A DNA stretch of 64,000 bases, taken from Zeugodacus cucurbitae. Its lineage: Eukaryota > Arthropoda > Insecta > Diptera > Tephritidae. The position numbers and the translations under genes were made by a program. Under the pieces are notes generated by a model. It had not been told where the DNA came from, did not search any database, and saw nothing but the letters and a program-made list of their open reading frames with translations. How positions within the stretch are numbered: the stretch's first letter is position 1; the number at the start of each line of letters is the position of its first letter. The stretch covers positions 49,932,001-49,996,000 of the forward strand of contig NC_071671.1 in the NCBI RefSeq assembly GCF_028554725.1. Direction: 5' to 3'. Below are positions 36,949 through 48,204 of the stretch, piece by piece.

Positions 36949-38009
36949 CCTGGAAAAACTATAAATCGTGCAAACAACCGTTAGGTGAACACAAATATTT
37001 TTCTCTGTGAAATAAATTGGTTTCTAACCCTCGTTTGCTTGGATAAAATTAAATCGCCCACAACAAATAAGAAGAGAAGCCACTAGGACTATACAATATG
37101 TTAATTTACATTTGTATTTATATAAATTTATGAAAAAAAATTCTGGAATTTAATTAATACTGTTAAACTTTTAATTATAAAACAGTATCTGCGCAAAATT
37201 GACGTGTCGCATTAATATTAATTTTATGTGCGAATGATTTTTGCAGTGCAGGTGAGCTTCAGCCTCACATGTGTCGTTGCATGTGCTTAGCAATACATAA
37301 TTTTGTATTAACAAAGGCACTGATGACGCTTTAAATACAATATTCGCACGACCAAATGGCATACGCAAACATCCGCAAAACTTTTTACAAAAGGAATATT
37401 TAAATTTTATTTAAAAATTATAAATATTTCATAAGAGAAATATTTAAATAAAAAATAAATTAAATTAGAACTCCTTACAAAGGGAATATTTAATTTTTTT
37501 TAATTGTAAATATTAAAATAAATGCATTCATGAGCTTATATATATGTATTTGGACTTTTCAATTGTTTTGTTTAAATAATTGAGTGAGATACCACATTTT
37601 ACAGCCCTTCAAAGAAGAAATAAATGTTAAGCACATTTGCTTACTTTGACAGCTGACCATATTTTAATTTGAATTTTCATTTTAGAAATATTTATTACAA
37701 AAATATTATATACATATGTATATGTATACTTCTATTTACTATTGCTCTGCCAAGATTATGCTCTTTGCGTATTTATAACTAGCGCCTATAAATATGCTAC
37801 GTATCTGATAAAGAGTTCTTATGAACCGTTAAAATATATTTGCAGAAGTATGCGTACGTTTCAAACTTTCATTAAGCCATTTGTATTATTGTAGAATTTC
37901 CAGTAAAGCCTGTGTTTATGTGTGTTCTTTTATAATTGTACCTCTCTGTACCACCTTTATAATGAAATTTAAGATTTCTGGAGGTTTTTTCCTTACTGAA
38001 TTAAAACAT

Positions 38010-38480
38010 TTTTAGTAGTTTTCAACATTATCTTTATGTGGCAGGTGGGCTTAGTTATAATCCGATTTCCTTCATTTTTAGACTGTATAAGGTAGTCTAG
38101 AAAGTTTCATTGATATAGCTTTAGTAGTTTACGAGATATGTACAAAAAACTTAGTTGGGAGCGGAGCCACGCCCACTTCCACAAAATTCATAGTGCGATC
38201 CTTACTCATACCAAATCTTACTTCCATAGCACAATTTAGCTTAGCTCTTTACATGTTTTCGGTTATTGCCATTTTGTGGGCGTGATAGTGATCCGATTAC
38301 GCCCATCTTCGAAATTAACATTTTTAAGGTGCCAAGAAATACGTCTACCAAGTTTCATCAATATATCTCAATTTTTACTCAAGTTACAACTTGCACGGAC
38401 GGGTAGATAGACATCCTGATTTGAACTTTACTCATCACGTTTAGTTTTAGAACTTACATGTTATACTCTGAAAATTCATT
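38010..38480 (+). repeat. Unclassified interspersed repeat, partial copy
   Basis: Blocks in the same order as in the 48.9-49.5 kb copy: GCAGGTGGGCTTAGTTATAA, a CGAGATATGTACAAAAAAC block, GAGCCACGCCCACTT, CCATTTTGTGGGCGTG, and CAAGTTACAACTTGCACGGA. Here the CGGACAGA array is reduced to one unit. There is no coding capacity. Confidence 0.75.
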
Positions 38481-38769
38481 TATTTCTTTTTATTAAAATA
38501 ACACGCAATTCGTCCATTATAAAAAAAAATGATTATAAATAGTAAATGGATGCTGGGGTAATTCCTTGATCGATTTCAACTATATTGCCATCAAACTTCA
38601 TAATTTATATATGATATATAATATGATGTATAGTCTAGCGGAAGTTTGAAATTCCATATATGAGGTAAAGAGGTTTCCAAAGGGACGCTACAAATCGATA
38701 GATAGGGATAGCAAACAACGCCATATTTTTCCCGCTCTTTTGACATTTCTCTTCAGTAATGTTTGCCAT

Positions 38770-39250
38770 TTCACCATGGAAAGATACAACAAATTAAAAT
38801 TTACTACCGAAATTCGGAGTCAGTGACCTCAACTTTAAGAGCGCTACGTTCAATTTATGGTTATATGGACGATTATGACGTCCTGTCAGATCAACAATTG
38901 AGCGTCTAGTGGAAAAATTTGAATCCACAGGCACAGTGCAACATGTTCCCGTGCTAGTGAGACAAAAAAGTGTCCGTAGTGTCGAGAATATTTCTGCCGC
39001 TAGCGTATAAATTGGGGAAGACCAAAATCAGTCTCTCACCCCTCGTTCTCAAGCGTTGGGCATCTCTGTGTCGTCCTTGTGGCGAATTTTGCGAAAAGAT
39101 TTTGGCCAACATCCTTACAAGATCAAAGTGACGCAAGAACTGAGGCCTGAGCTGAGCAAAAACTTTTCTAGCTCTCTTATTGAAGAAACCTTTATATGGA
39201 GGCTACAGGAAGTTATGACCCGATTCACATGGATTTCCTTTGAATTTCTC
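38770..39250 (+). pseudogene. Degraded transposase with DUF4817-type helix-turn-helix
   Basis: In shifting frames the plus strand encodes an HTH segment (LRALRSIYGYMDDYDV-like), then STIERLVEKFESTGTVQH, then QALGISVSSLWRILRKDFGQ and HPYKIKVTQELRP. This arrangement is seen in the DUF4817-containing proteins of insect mobile elements, which resemble Tc3-like DNA-binding regions. Frameshifts and a TAA near 39008 break it, and the DDE core that should follow is gone. Confidence 0.6.
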
Positions 39251-39389
39251 TAGAATATCTGAGAGATTTACCGATATTTTCGGTTAAAAATTAATAACAA
39301 GCAATGAGGTCTTCAATTTCGCAATCCGAGGCCGTAAAAAGTAATTGTCTGATTTCTACATTTTTTCAATGAGTGCTGCCACACCTTCA

Positions 39390-39570
39390 GTATTTGTACA
39401 AAGTTTTATTGCGATATTTGCATTGTTTCTTGTTGTAGTATATATTTCAAAGTGAATCAGATTGAGTTTAAAATTGTGTTATATGGAAAGTAAGCGTGGT
39501 TGTACCATCTTTCTCATAAAATGTAGTGTTTCTGACATTTTTCGTGTATCAGTTAACGCACATTTAATAA
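39390..39570 (+). repeat. Unclassified interspersed repeat, short fragment
   Basis: The segment TGTAGTGTTTCTGACATTTT, followed by a GTTAACGCACATTTA-like part, matches the corresponding block at 48.94-48.99 kb in the fuller copy. Non-coding. Confidence 0.5.
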
Positions 39571-41700
39571 CAAAAAAAAAAATATATTTTTTTAAGTTGT
39601 TGATCAAAGTTATTATCACCAATTTTTTTTATATATTTCAATATTTTTTTTAGGGTTTATAAATACCGACTGTGAATCTATTTCAATTTAGTTTACTATA
39701 CTATAAAATTATAATATTCTCATTCCAATTAGTTTAAAAATTTTATACACCTGTTGTTTTAAAAAGCAATAAGCTCACTTAATGATTCATAAACTATTGT
39801 TTTGCTTACATTTTCACCTTCATTCCTGAGCATATACGATAGAATCTATTGTTTAGCAAACAAATCTTGTTGTAAACATTTTAAGTCGATGCAACAACAC
39901 ACACAAATATATGTATATCTAAGTATATAAGATCTCAAAGTTAGCAAAACACTTACGATTTGATGTGCGCACACACACAATAGACGCCTGGGTCAAGTGT
40001 AAATCTACAAATATTTATGTACACTCAAAGTACAGGCGCTTTTTCAAAACCAGCTTGCGTGAAGTCAAAGTGCCAACTAAATTGAAATGAAAGCTTCTTT
40101 ATTTTCGAGCAAATAACACAATCACTATTAACTAGGCTGAACACCTCGATTTATAGGCGCTGTAAAGAACACAAGGGTCTCACACAATTAACAAAACACA
40201 ATTGGTACCACAATCCTTGCAGAAATGCCATCTACAGTAACAGCGCATTTCATGTACGTATGTGTGTATATGTGTATTTATAAACACTTGTTTTGTATTC
40301 AATGTTTATTAATATTTTACAGCGCGCCACCACCGGCAGGTTCACAAAGGTCGCTCGCAGTTCTACATATATTTATTTGCATACTTGCACTTTCAAACGT
40401 TGCGTGTATGTGAAAAGAAAATGATTAAAATACCCGCCTGCAGTTAATGCATGCTAATTTAAATAGTAATACATATATAAATATACTTACAGACTTTGAC
40501 GGTCTGTGTATATTTTAAGGTCTCCCCTCCCAGTCTTAACAAATGCATTTTTTTGTTTACACAACTATTCTAGTATGTCCACTTGCGTTAGGAACGTGTA
40601 AATAAATTTCTTTGAGTTTTGAATGACGCAGATTTCTATAAAATTTTATGAAGACGTAGTAGATATCACGCATTTTATAAATACACTTAATTAACCTTTT
40701 CAATGTAATATTGGCCAGGATTTCCGCATAAAGAATTTAAAAAATATATTATGCGGCATCAAGCATACATACATATATATGTATGTTCGCATAAAGTTTA
40801 CTGAAGATCTGCTCATGTATTATATTAGAAAATATATTCGATAGGTCTCAGACTATTTGAACTACCTATATACCGAATATGGGAAGCTCGGAAACTATGG
40901 TTGACTTTATACAGTAAATATCGGTAAATTTGCAAGAAGTTTAATAAAATGAAGTCGGCATCTTTTTTCGATAATATTGTGTTCTGTTGTATGAAATCAG
41001 TTTAGATCGCCCCAGAACTCCTTATATCAAATATTATGATTTTTGAACTTACTGCTCTTTTTCTGTACTATTGCCGGCATTGATTAATGTCTGAACTATT
41101 TTAGTGTCATTAAATAAATATATTATCATAGAAATAAAGTGTTTTAATGAAAACAAATGTTAATATAATTGATTCATACGAATCCCCTAACCGCTATATA
41201 ATGATTACAACATTTTCTTCGAATAACGAATATTTCATTCATATGAAACACTTATTATTATTATCATGTTTAACAAATTTTCACTCTATTTATTATTAAT
41301 TATAAAATGTTCGGTTACACATAAATATTTCATTTATAGATTTTTTTCACAGATTAAACTTTGATTTATAGTAAAACAATGAATGAGTGCAGTCATAACG
41401 TCCAGCTTAGACTATAAACTTAACTCTCTCTAACTCTAAGATTTTGAAACATCAATGACGGCCATTCACCTAATAATAGAACTTAAAAGGCTGCTAATGG
41501 ATTAAATTAGATCCATTTTATCAGAATCGAAATTGACATTCAATATTTTTAATTTAATTTTTTGCTTTTGTTTGATTGCACATAGTATTTAAATCCATAA
41601 TGAAAACGTTTTATACACGAGGAATGAAGAGCTTGTATACATACATACGTATATACATATATATGTATATACATTCTTAACATACTATTTTTTAATAACA
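39571..41700. other. No supported gene
   Basis: AT-rich. A stretch at 40319-40430 has a TTTTACAG acceptor followed by the open reading APPPAGSQRSLAVLHIF, but no good donor or homology, so it is not called. Repeat-like text near 40840-41060 resembles parts of the interspersed families but is too diverged to classify. Confidence 0.4.
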
Positions 41701-41704
41701 GTAT

Positions 41705-42060
41705 ATACGAAATGTATTCAAGATATAACGGGAATTTTCTTTTTATTTTTTAAAAAATATTTATTTATTCGTAAAAATTAATGTTGTCGGCTTCAAATTA
41801 TGATATTATGCATTTATCTATATTTTATGTATATATATGTGTATATCAGAGCATCTTCCAATAGTCCGAAACACTTCTCAAATTCCGCTTCTTTGGATAG
41901 CCTTTGGCTCTTTCAGCAATTTCTCGATTGCTTTTAAAATGAAGGCCCTTTAAGGTTCTCTTTATTTCACGAAATTGAAAAACGTCACACTGAGTGATGT
42001 CTGACGAATATGCATGCTGGACATCGTTACAATATTGTTTTAATTCAAGAATTCACGAAC
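41705..42060 (-). mobile_element. mariner-like element fragment
   Basis: On the minus strand the reading AYSSDIT, then LKGLHFKSNREIAERAKGYP, then NLRSVSDYWKML corresponds to the end of a mariner DDE domain (the YSPDL/P-CDFFLF to C-terminus region). A copy of the family's 'GAATTTTC/CCCGTTAT' terminal sequence follows at 41720-41745. The transposase is truncated and has altered catalytic surroundings. Confidence 0.65.
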
Positions 42061-42250
42061 AAGCAACGAAGTCATTTTATAGTTATAATTTTAGTTCGAA
42101 TTTTGTCTTCAAGTTTACGATAACTCCCATTTTGAAGACAGTATCAAAACACTAATTAATTATAGGCTCTCCAAAGCACTTTCAATATTTTAAATGAAAA
42201 GTCAATGTTACTAATATCATGTTTACATCTTAACCGAACAAGGAATCACT

Positions 42251-42360
42251 AGTAGCATTATCCGCACAAAGCACTAAAACTCATAAGCCTCCTTTAACTA
42301 ACACTTCTTCAGTAGCATTATCCCCACAAAGCACTAAAACTCATAAGCCTCCTTGAACTA
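42251..42360. repeat. 60-bp tandem duplication
   Basis: 42251-42300 and 42311-42360 are almost identical over 50 bp (two mismatches seen), at a period of exactly 60 bp. The shared text includes AAAGCACTAAAACTCATAAG. There are only two clear copies. It is non-coding and lies next to the mariner fragment. Confidence 0.85.
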
Positions 42361-43083
42361 CTAAAGTATGATTTTGATCAATTTTTTTCCTTTCTAAAAT
42401 TCACTCACGTGACTGCACTTTTAAAACATATTTCTATAACTTCATAAAAAATGTTCACAATAATGTCACATAGCAACAGGCAAGTAGTTTCTTCACTTCA
42501 CTTTGGCGGTAAATGATACGTCAGGTATTTTCACATTATTATGAATCTAAATAGCAACTCCAGTAAGCGCTAAAATTCAAAATCTTCAATACACTTTGTT
42601 ATAAAATTCACGACCGCATACTCCTTAGTATATACCTATGTATCTATCTGAGACATATTTGTATTTAATTTTTATTAATAATATTATTAATAATTCTACT
42701 TTTGGTTAAATATAATATTAATTTGAACGCGTAATAATTTGCATACATACACCAAAATAAATAAAAAAATCAAATATAACGTGTTCTACGTTTTCTCGCA
42801 CTTCCTTTATTTTACTGTCGTAATCCTTTACTGCTTTCAATTATGTTACACTTTGTATATATTTTGACACACGTCTTTGCGTTTACAGCGCTGCTCTAGT
42901 TTGTTTATTTACATACGCCGAATTCGATTCGATTGTATTTATTACGAGTTGCTGTTTTTTTCATTCGTTCAACTTTGCAAAGTTTCGACTTTTTTTCACT
43001 TTCAAATTCAAATAACCACGCGCAAATATACAATAGATAGGCCTAAACGTACGTTAGACAAATTGCCAAATATTTATAGCAGA

Positions 43084-43440
43084 TGAGCTTTACTTTGTGG
43101 CGCTGCGCTAAAATGAGCAGCTCGTGTGCACCGATAACTGAAATCCAAACCTCACTGACAGCTTATTGTTTCATGAACAGGTGATAGAGTACGAGTGCGC
43201 AGCGTAGTGTGTATATGGGACGGACGGCAAATGTTGAATGTAAAGGCGAGCAACGAGTATTGAAACTGCGAGCAGCAGCAGGCTACAATAGAATAAAAGC
43301 AATAACAACAATTTTAGATAATAGCAAAACAAAGCTCAAAACGCCGGCTAGCGCGTCGACAGCAACGCTATACATAAATATAAAGTAACAACAACAAATA
43401 TAAATAAATTAAAATGTGCGTTGTTCCATAGGTTTTACTA
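43084..43440 (+). promoter_or_regulatory. Higher-GC promoter or 5' UTR-like segment
   Basis: Within an AT-rich region this stretch has many GCG/CGC words and then a CAA- and AGC-rich tract (AACAACAACAAATATAAAT) running up to an ATG with only a five-codon frame. The pattern resembles the first, mostly non-coding exon of long fly genes. Start, strand and gene are all inference. Confidence 0.3.
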
Positions 43441-43491
43441 ATGCTGCCATAAACGCTTGCTGCTTGCCCATATGAGCATTAGTAAAATACT
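43433..43491. other. Hairpin-forming inverted repeat
   Basis: Arms TTTTACTAATGCT and AGCATTAGTAAAA (13 bp, perfect) enclose about 29 nt. After a 2-nt bulge a further CATA/TATG pairing extends the stem to about 17 bp. It directly follows the leader-like segment above. Confidence 0.6.
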
Positions 43492-44336
43492 AATACTAGA
43501 TGCAGAATGCGTACGACATTGGTAACGTTACACCTGCGCACCGCACCAACGCCGCTTAGTCAACACTTGGCTGCGACTTTACTTGCAATTAATAAACAAG
43601 TCGCTGCTATCGCTGGGTCTGCCTCAGCGTTGGTTACTTCGGCACATTGGTGCCCTCGCGTTAGGGACACTTCTTGAAAACTTAAAAACTGCAGCAACAC
43701 GTTCGTTGCGCCGGCGAGTGCGTGCATAAACAAGCAATTCATTACATTATATTCGTAAGTTGTCACTCAATTTATCAATCCATCAATGTATTCTGCAAAA
43801 TTGTGGCTTTTACTGCATGTTCATATGCAAATGTATTGTTTGTATGTATGCAAATTATTTGAAGCAGCTGTCACTGTGGCTGACCTCCAGGCCAATATGG
43901 GGTTTTATTGTTATTTCAACTTTTTTTTGTTATGGTTATAAATCCATTACGTATTTTCTATGAAATACTCATACCTGCAGTAATATATTGATTTCTTGGC
44001 AGTTCGTGTCATTCATATATTAGTTTGTATGTAAGTATGTGTGTACTAGCATATTTTGAGCGGAAAACGTCTTTACTAACTTCAACTAAGCTAAAGTCTT
44101 GATTGCACACCTTCTCTGCTTTATTTACATGCGAGTACATACAATTGACGCGAACAATGTGCGTTTGCACACCTCTGGTGCTTGAGACAGCACACTGTCG
44201 ATTAATTAAAATTCTGTTTATGAAAGGAGCACAATACAGGGCATACCATGTCCATTGCTCTAAGGTATGTATTTCACATCTATTATATATTTTGTATTTA
44301 AATGTCGCTGAACGTAAGTAGTCTATGTAATTTTGG

Positions 44337-44380
44337 TTAATACAACTCTGGGTCAAGGTGAATTCCAAATTGTCGTTTTC
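44337..44380 (-). CDS. Candidate terminal exon of an unidentified minus-strand gene
   Basis: After a TTTCACAG acceptor the exon completes a split Gly and reads KRQFGIHLDPELY followed by TAA. It is entered in phase 1, exactly what the exon at 44923-44838 supplies. The pair together reads FELMPKNESTQCQKN ... NLDALLNEVEG-KRQFGIHLDPELY, stop. I do not recognise the protein. Confidence 0.5.
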
Positions 44381-44837
44381 CTGTGAAATTAATGGATTTC
44401 AGAGAAAAAATTAATATTTTCGTCTGTGTTTGATAATATCCTGTATTCAGTATTCTTATAAACTTTTATTTACACTATTTTATTAAAAGTTAAATTATAT
44501 GTGGATATGTGGAATGATCTATCGAATTGGTACCACTAAATGCTTTTGGATGAATGCCGTATAATGAAGTTGATGATATTAAAGGAAAGTGTTGGACATG
44601 TTCATAAATATTTGGGTATGTGAAAGCTCTGTGGAATATGGAAGCTTAATTCAAAAGATGATATAAGATTGTAAGAAATTGGATTCGAATTGATAACGCT
44701 TGTTATTTATATATCTATATCAGGCTGCCATTGATTTTTTCTGTTCTCAGACCTCGAGAGAAGGGAAAAGAATTGCCGAAATTACATGAAGTTTAGCCGA
44801 ATAAGATAAAGAATGTGCTCAGAAAAAAATATTTTAC

Positions 44838-44923
44838 CTTCAACTTCATTTAGTAAAGCATCAAGGTTAGCAGTTTTGTTTTTTTGGCATTGAGTTGATT
44901 CGTTCTTTGGCATTAATTCGAAT
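44838..44923 (-). CDS. Candidate internal exon of the same minus-strand gene
   Basis: 86-nt exon with a TGTTTTAG acceptor and a GAAG|GTAAAA donor. Only one frame is open (entered in phase 2), reading FELMPKNESTQCQKN, then KTANLDALLNEVE. It joins in frame to the exon at 44380. The nearest upstream candidate (45654-45612) leaves in phase 1, which does not fit, so an exon is missing or the two belong to different transcripts. Confidence 0.5.
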
Positions 44924-45611
44924 CTAAAACATATTAAAAATCAATTATGGGAGTATATATTTGCACCCTATAAGAAAGCAAGTACAGTACAACCGCAATT
45001 ATTAACACAAAAATGTCAATTAATGTATTTAAGTGTAACTATAATGTGTTTGCTAGGGATTATGATATTTCCCTCTTAGCTATATTTCATGAATTTTACA
45101 AGCCCTTATCTAATTGTTTTATGTATGTGGCTAAAATCAGCTGGTAATAAATTGAATACTTTTAAGACATATTTCATTGAAGTTTTCAGCCATGTGAGGC
45201 ACTTCGAACTCAACGATTATCTTTTGCAAAATATTTTTCGAAACATCTTATACTCTCAAAGCTGCTTACGTTGTACTTGGTAATAAATATTGACCGCTTT
45301 TTATGAATCTACAATGTCGTTGCGGTCTTCCCAAATCCAAGAATTCAGAAATCGTTTTTTTTTTACAATTTTTAGAGTTAGATATAGAAGTTCTCGAGTA
45401 TTTTAATAGGTCTTGTAAGTTGTCGACTATACACTTACAAGCTTGACTGACAATTTAGCGTGTATTATTTAACAAGGTTTTACTGTACATTAAAATTTTA
45501 CTCGATATTCATTTTATTTCATAACTCTACTGGTACATATGTAGACATACCTACATAAAATGCATAGCTAAAGTGCTATTTAAACTTCTGCAGATGTATT
45601 CGCCGACTTAC

Positions 45612-45654
45612 CGTGAATACAAATTTTTTTAAGCGAACCGCTCTTTGTCATACA
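45612..45654 (-). CDS. Candidate small exon on the minus strand
   Basis: 43-nt exon with a TTGATTGCAG acceptor and a perfect CACG|GTAAGT donor, open only in phase 0: CMTKSGSLKKICIH. It follows on from the phase-0 end of the exon at 55033-54962. If spliced to 44923 the next frame would give DSN and a stop, which would be an alternative C-terminus. No family recognised. Confidence 0.45.
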
Positions 45655-46230
45655 CTGCAATCAAACCTACATAAATATATACGTGAATATTATATATAAG
45701 CAATTTAGCAGCACGCCCCGCACATATGTACAGACATACGTTACATACATAAGCACAAATCTCAACGCAAAACAAAAACGGTATTAGTATGTATGTAAGT
45801 AGTCGCAACTTGTTAGTTGATTTGATTTAATTGACTAGTTACTTATATTTAAGTGATGCAGAAATGTTACATGGCATGACAATTTGAATTGGATGCGATT
45901 AACTAGCTATTTGTACAGCCAATGTGTTTGTGTGTTTGCAGTCATTTAAGCTTATGTTTGTATGTTCATAGTTGTTTTAAGAGTAACCGCCTGCTATCAA
46001 AAGTTACATATATTATTACATATTAATTTGCTTATAAATATGTGCATAGTCATACATGTCTTAAACACCTTAAGTTAAATTTACATAGTATATATGTACA
46101 TATGTATGTATGCATGTTTATGAGTAGCAACTTTTTGATATATAATCGCTTTGACGAATAATTACATGTTAGACTTTTGACTTATATTAAACATATACAT
46201 ACGTATATTTCTTGCATGCATTAGTGACTA
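45655..46230. other. No supported feature
   Basis: AT-rich sequence with ATGT/ACAT repeats. No exon-like frame was seen on either strand. Confidence 0.4.
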
Positions 46231-46457
46231 TGTACGAAGTGTGTTCAAACAAGTAAGGAAGGGCTAAGTTCGGGTGTAACCGAACATTTTAAACTCTCGC
46301 AATTTATTTATTTAACTTTATTAATATTATATAATACACAATTTGACCCACATATTCGTCATATATATTATATAAAGTCCATAGAAAGTTGGAAACCCTA
46401 ATATTAGGTTAGTAGCACCGAGGTCCTCATGTTCGATATACAGTATGTAACACAATT

Positions 46458-46964
46458 CTTCTTCTTAACTGGCGTAGAAACCGCTTACGCGGTTATAGCC
46501 GAGTCCACAACAGTGCGCCACGCATCTCTCCTTTTGGCGGTTTGGCGCCAATTGGTAATACCAAGTGAAGACAGGTCCTTCTCCACCTGGTCCTTCCACC
46601 GGAGTGGAGGTCTCCCTCTTCCTCGGCTTCCACCAGCGGGTACTGCATCGAAAACTTTCAGAGCTGGGGCACTTTCATCCATTCGAACAACATGACCCAG
46701 CCAGCGTAGCCGCTGTCTTTTTATTCGCTGGACTATGTCTATGTCGTCGAACAACACATACAGCTCATCATTCCATCTTCTGCGGTATTCGCCGTTGCCA
46801 ATGTTTAAGGGACCGTAAATCTTCCGCAAAACCTTTCTCTCGAAAACTCCTAGTGCCGTCTCATCGGATGTTGACACCGTCCACGCTTCTGCACCATAAA
46901 GTAGGACGGGAATGATGAGGGACTTGTAGAGTTTAGTTTTTGTTCGTCGAGAGAGGACTTTACT
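46458..46964 (-). mobile_element. Non-LTR retrotransposon 3' fragment (copy 2) inserted in the Tc1 TIR
   Basis: It is flanked by a perfect 12-bp duplication TGTAACACAATT (46446-46457 and 46965-46976), part of the Tc1 terminal repeat. The minus strand is open from 46964 to the stop at 46485 and encodes SKVLSRRTKTKLYKS, LLYGAEAWTVST, RRWNDELYVLFDDIDIVQRI, RLRWLGHVVRMDES and a Gly/Arg/Pro-rich tail ending WRTVVDSAITA. It is 5'-truncated to about 507 bp, so it has no catalytic domain. The 3' end is the hairpin (46479-46494) and a short AAG repeat tail. Confidence 0.92.
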
Positions 46965-47187
46965 TGTAACACAATTGAGCAAATAAAATCACGAATGTCG
47001 ATTCTTACAAAAAATGTGTATTTAATTTGGGCGAATTGAATTACAGTTTTTTTTAATACATTCTTCAGTTCGTCTATAATATAAAACAACAAAAGAGTAA
47101 CAAATTTATTCAGGTTTTATAAGAAGAAAATATAAATTCTCTTGTATGTCACTTGCTCAATTTTGATACATTGTAATTTTTACCGCT

Positions 47188-48204
47188 TTAATATTTAGTA
47201 TAGCCTCCTTTGGCCGCTATCACCGCTTCAATCCGCTTGGGAACGCTATTGACTAAATCTTCACATTCTTTTTTAGTGATGGAGTTCCATACTTCTACAC
47301 ATCTAGTAAATAATTCCGCCTTTGTTTTCGGTGGACTGGCATAATTGTATACCCTTTTTTTAAAAACAAACCACAGGTTCTCGATAGGATTAATATCTGG
47401 ACTTTGAGGGGGCCATTCCAAAGTTTCAATTCGTTGACTTTTAAGATACTCCATAGTCTTCTTAGCTTTGTGCTTGGGGTCGTTGTCTTGCATCAGAACG
47501 ATTTTGCTACTGTCCAGACCCAATTTCTCCAACGAAGAAAAATACCCTTGCCTTAATATATCTATATACATATTCGCGTCCATATTTCCCTCGATTAAAA
47601 TTAGGTCCCCAACACCACTTTTACAAAAGCCACCTCAAAAGAGGACTTTTCCGCCCCCAAATTTGAGTGTTGGGATGACATAGCGGCTGGTAATAGTTTT
47701 TGATGACTTCTTCCAAACGTAATGTATTCCGTCTGACCCGTGAAGGTTAATCTTGCTTTCGTCTGTCCAAAATACATTCGCCCACTGTTCTGGAGTCCAG
47801 TTTCGGTGCGCTTTAGCAAATTTTAGACGTAGTTCTTGATGACGTTTAGTAATCAAAGGTTTTTTAATTTTGCGCCTGGCTCTAAACCCTAGTTTTTTCA
47901 ACTCGCGGTGTACAGTCATGCGGGAAACTTGTTTTCCGTAAGTCGTCTCCAGTTCTTTTTGAATCTCAGTACCTGATTTTACTGCTCCCGAGACCACCAG
48001 ACGGTTGATAGTTCGTCTATCGTGGTTATTTAAAACGGATCGCCGACCAGATCGATGTTTTGGTACTGAAATTTCATGACAATTAGCAATATTTTTCACT
48101 GACCCAAATGAAATTTCAGCTAAATTTACAACTTGCCGATATGAGAGCCCTTCATTCAACCATTGAAGCACAGATTTTTTAATAGAGTCAGCAATTTTCT
48201 TCAT
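47188..48204 (-). pseudogene. Tc1-like transposase with a single in-frame stop
   Basis: 338 codons from the ATG at 48204 to the stop at 47188, the usual length for Tc1 transposases. The N-terminal paired-like HTH reads SIKKSVLQWLNEGLSYRQVV; then HRSGRRSVLNNHDRR and an AT-hook/NLS-like RARRKIKKP. The DDE residues are visible: VFWTDESKI, then VLMQDNDPKHKAKK, then WPPQSPDINPIENLW. The frame is broken only by TGA at 47635-47637, where relatives carry Trp in a GGGKVMVWG-type motif. Reading resumes in the same frame (GGFCKSGVGDLILIEGN). One base change (TGG to TGA) explains this. Confidence 0.92.

Larger units (their letters stand above)
36190..37010. repeat. Unclassified interspersed repeat, fragment split by a LINE insertion
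   Basis: 36190-36353 carries the ACAGACGG ... ATCCGGATTTCAAA segment, and 36945-37010 carries the ACAAACAACCGTTAGGTGAAC segment. In the fuller copy at 46.25-49.63 kb these two segments lie next to each other around a short TATA run. The LINE 36354-36905 lies exactly between them, so it inserted into the TA tract of an older repeat copy. Confidence 0.65.

Noticed and set aside
40319..40430. Exon-like stretch after a TTTTACAG acceptor (APPPAGSQRS...)
   Set aside because: No credible donor, and the frame decays into AT-rich sequence.
43560..43766. Minus-strand frame with MNCLFMHALAGATNVLL...
   Set aside because: Non-ATG start for the full frame, no homology that I know, and it may be open only because the segment is less AT-rich.
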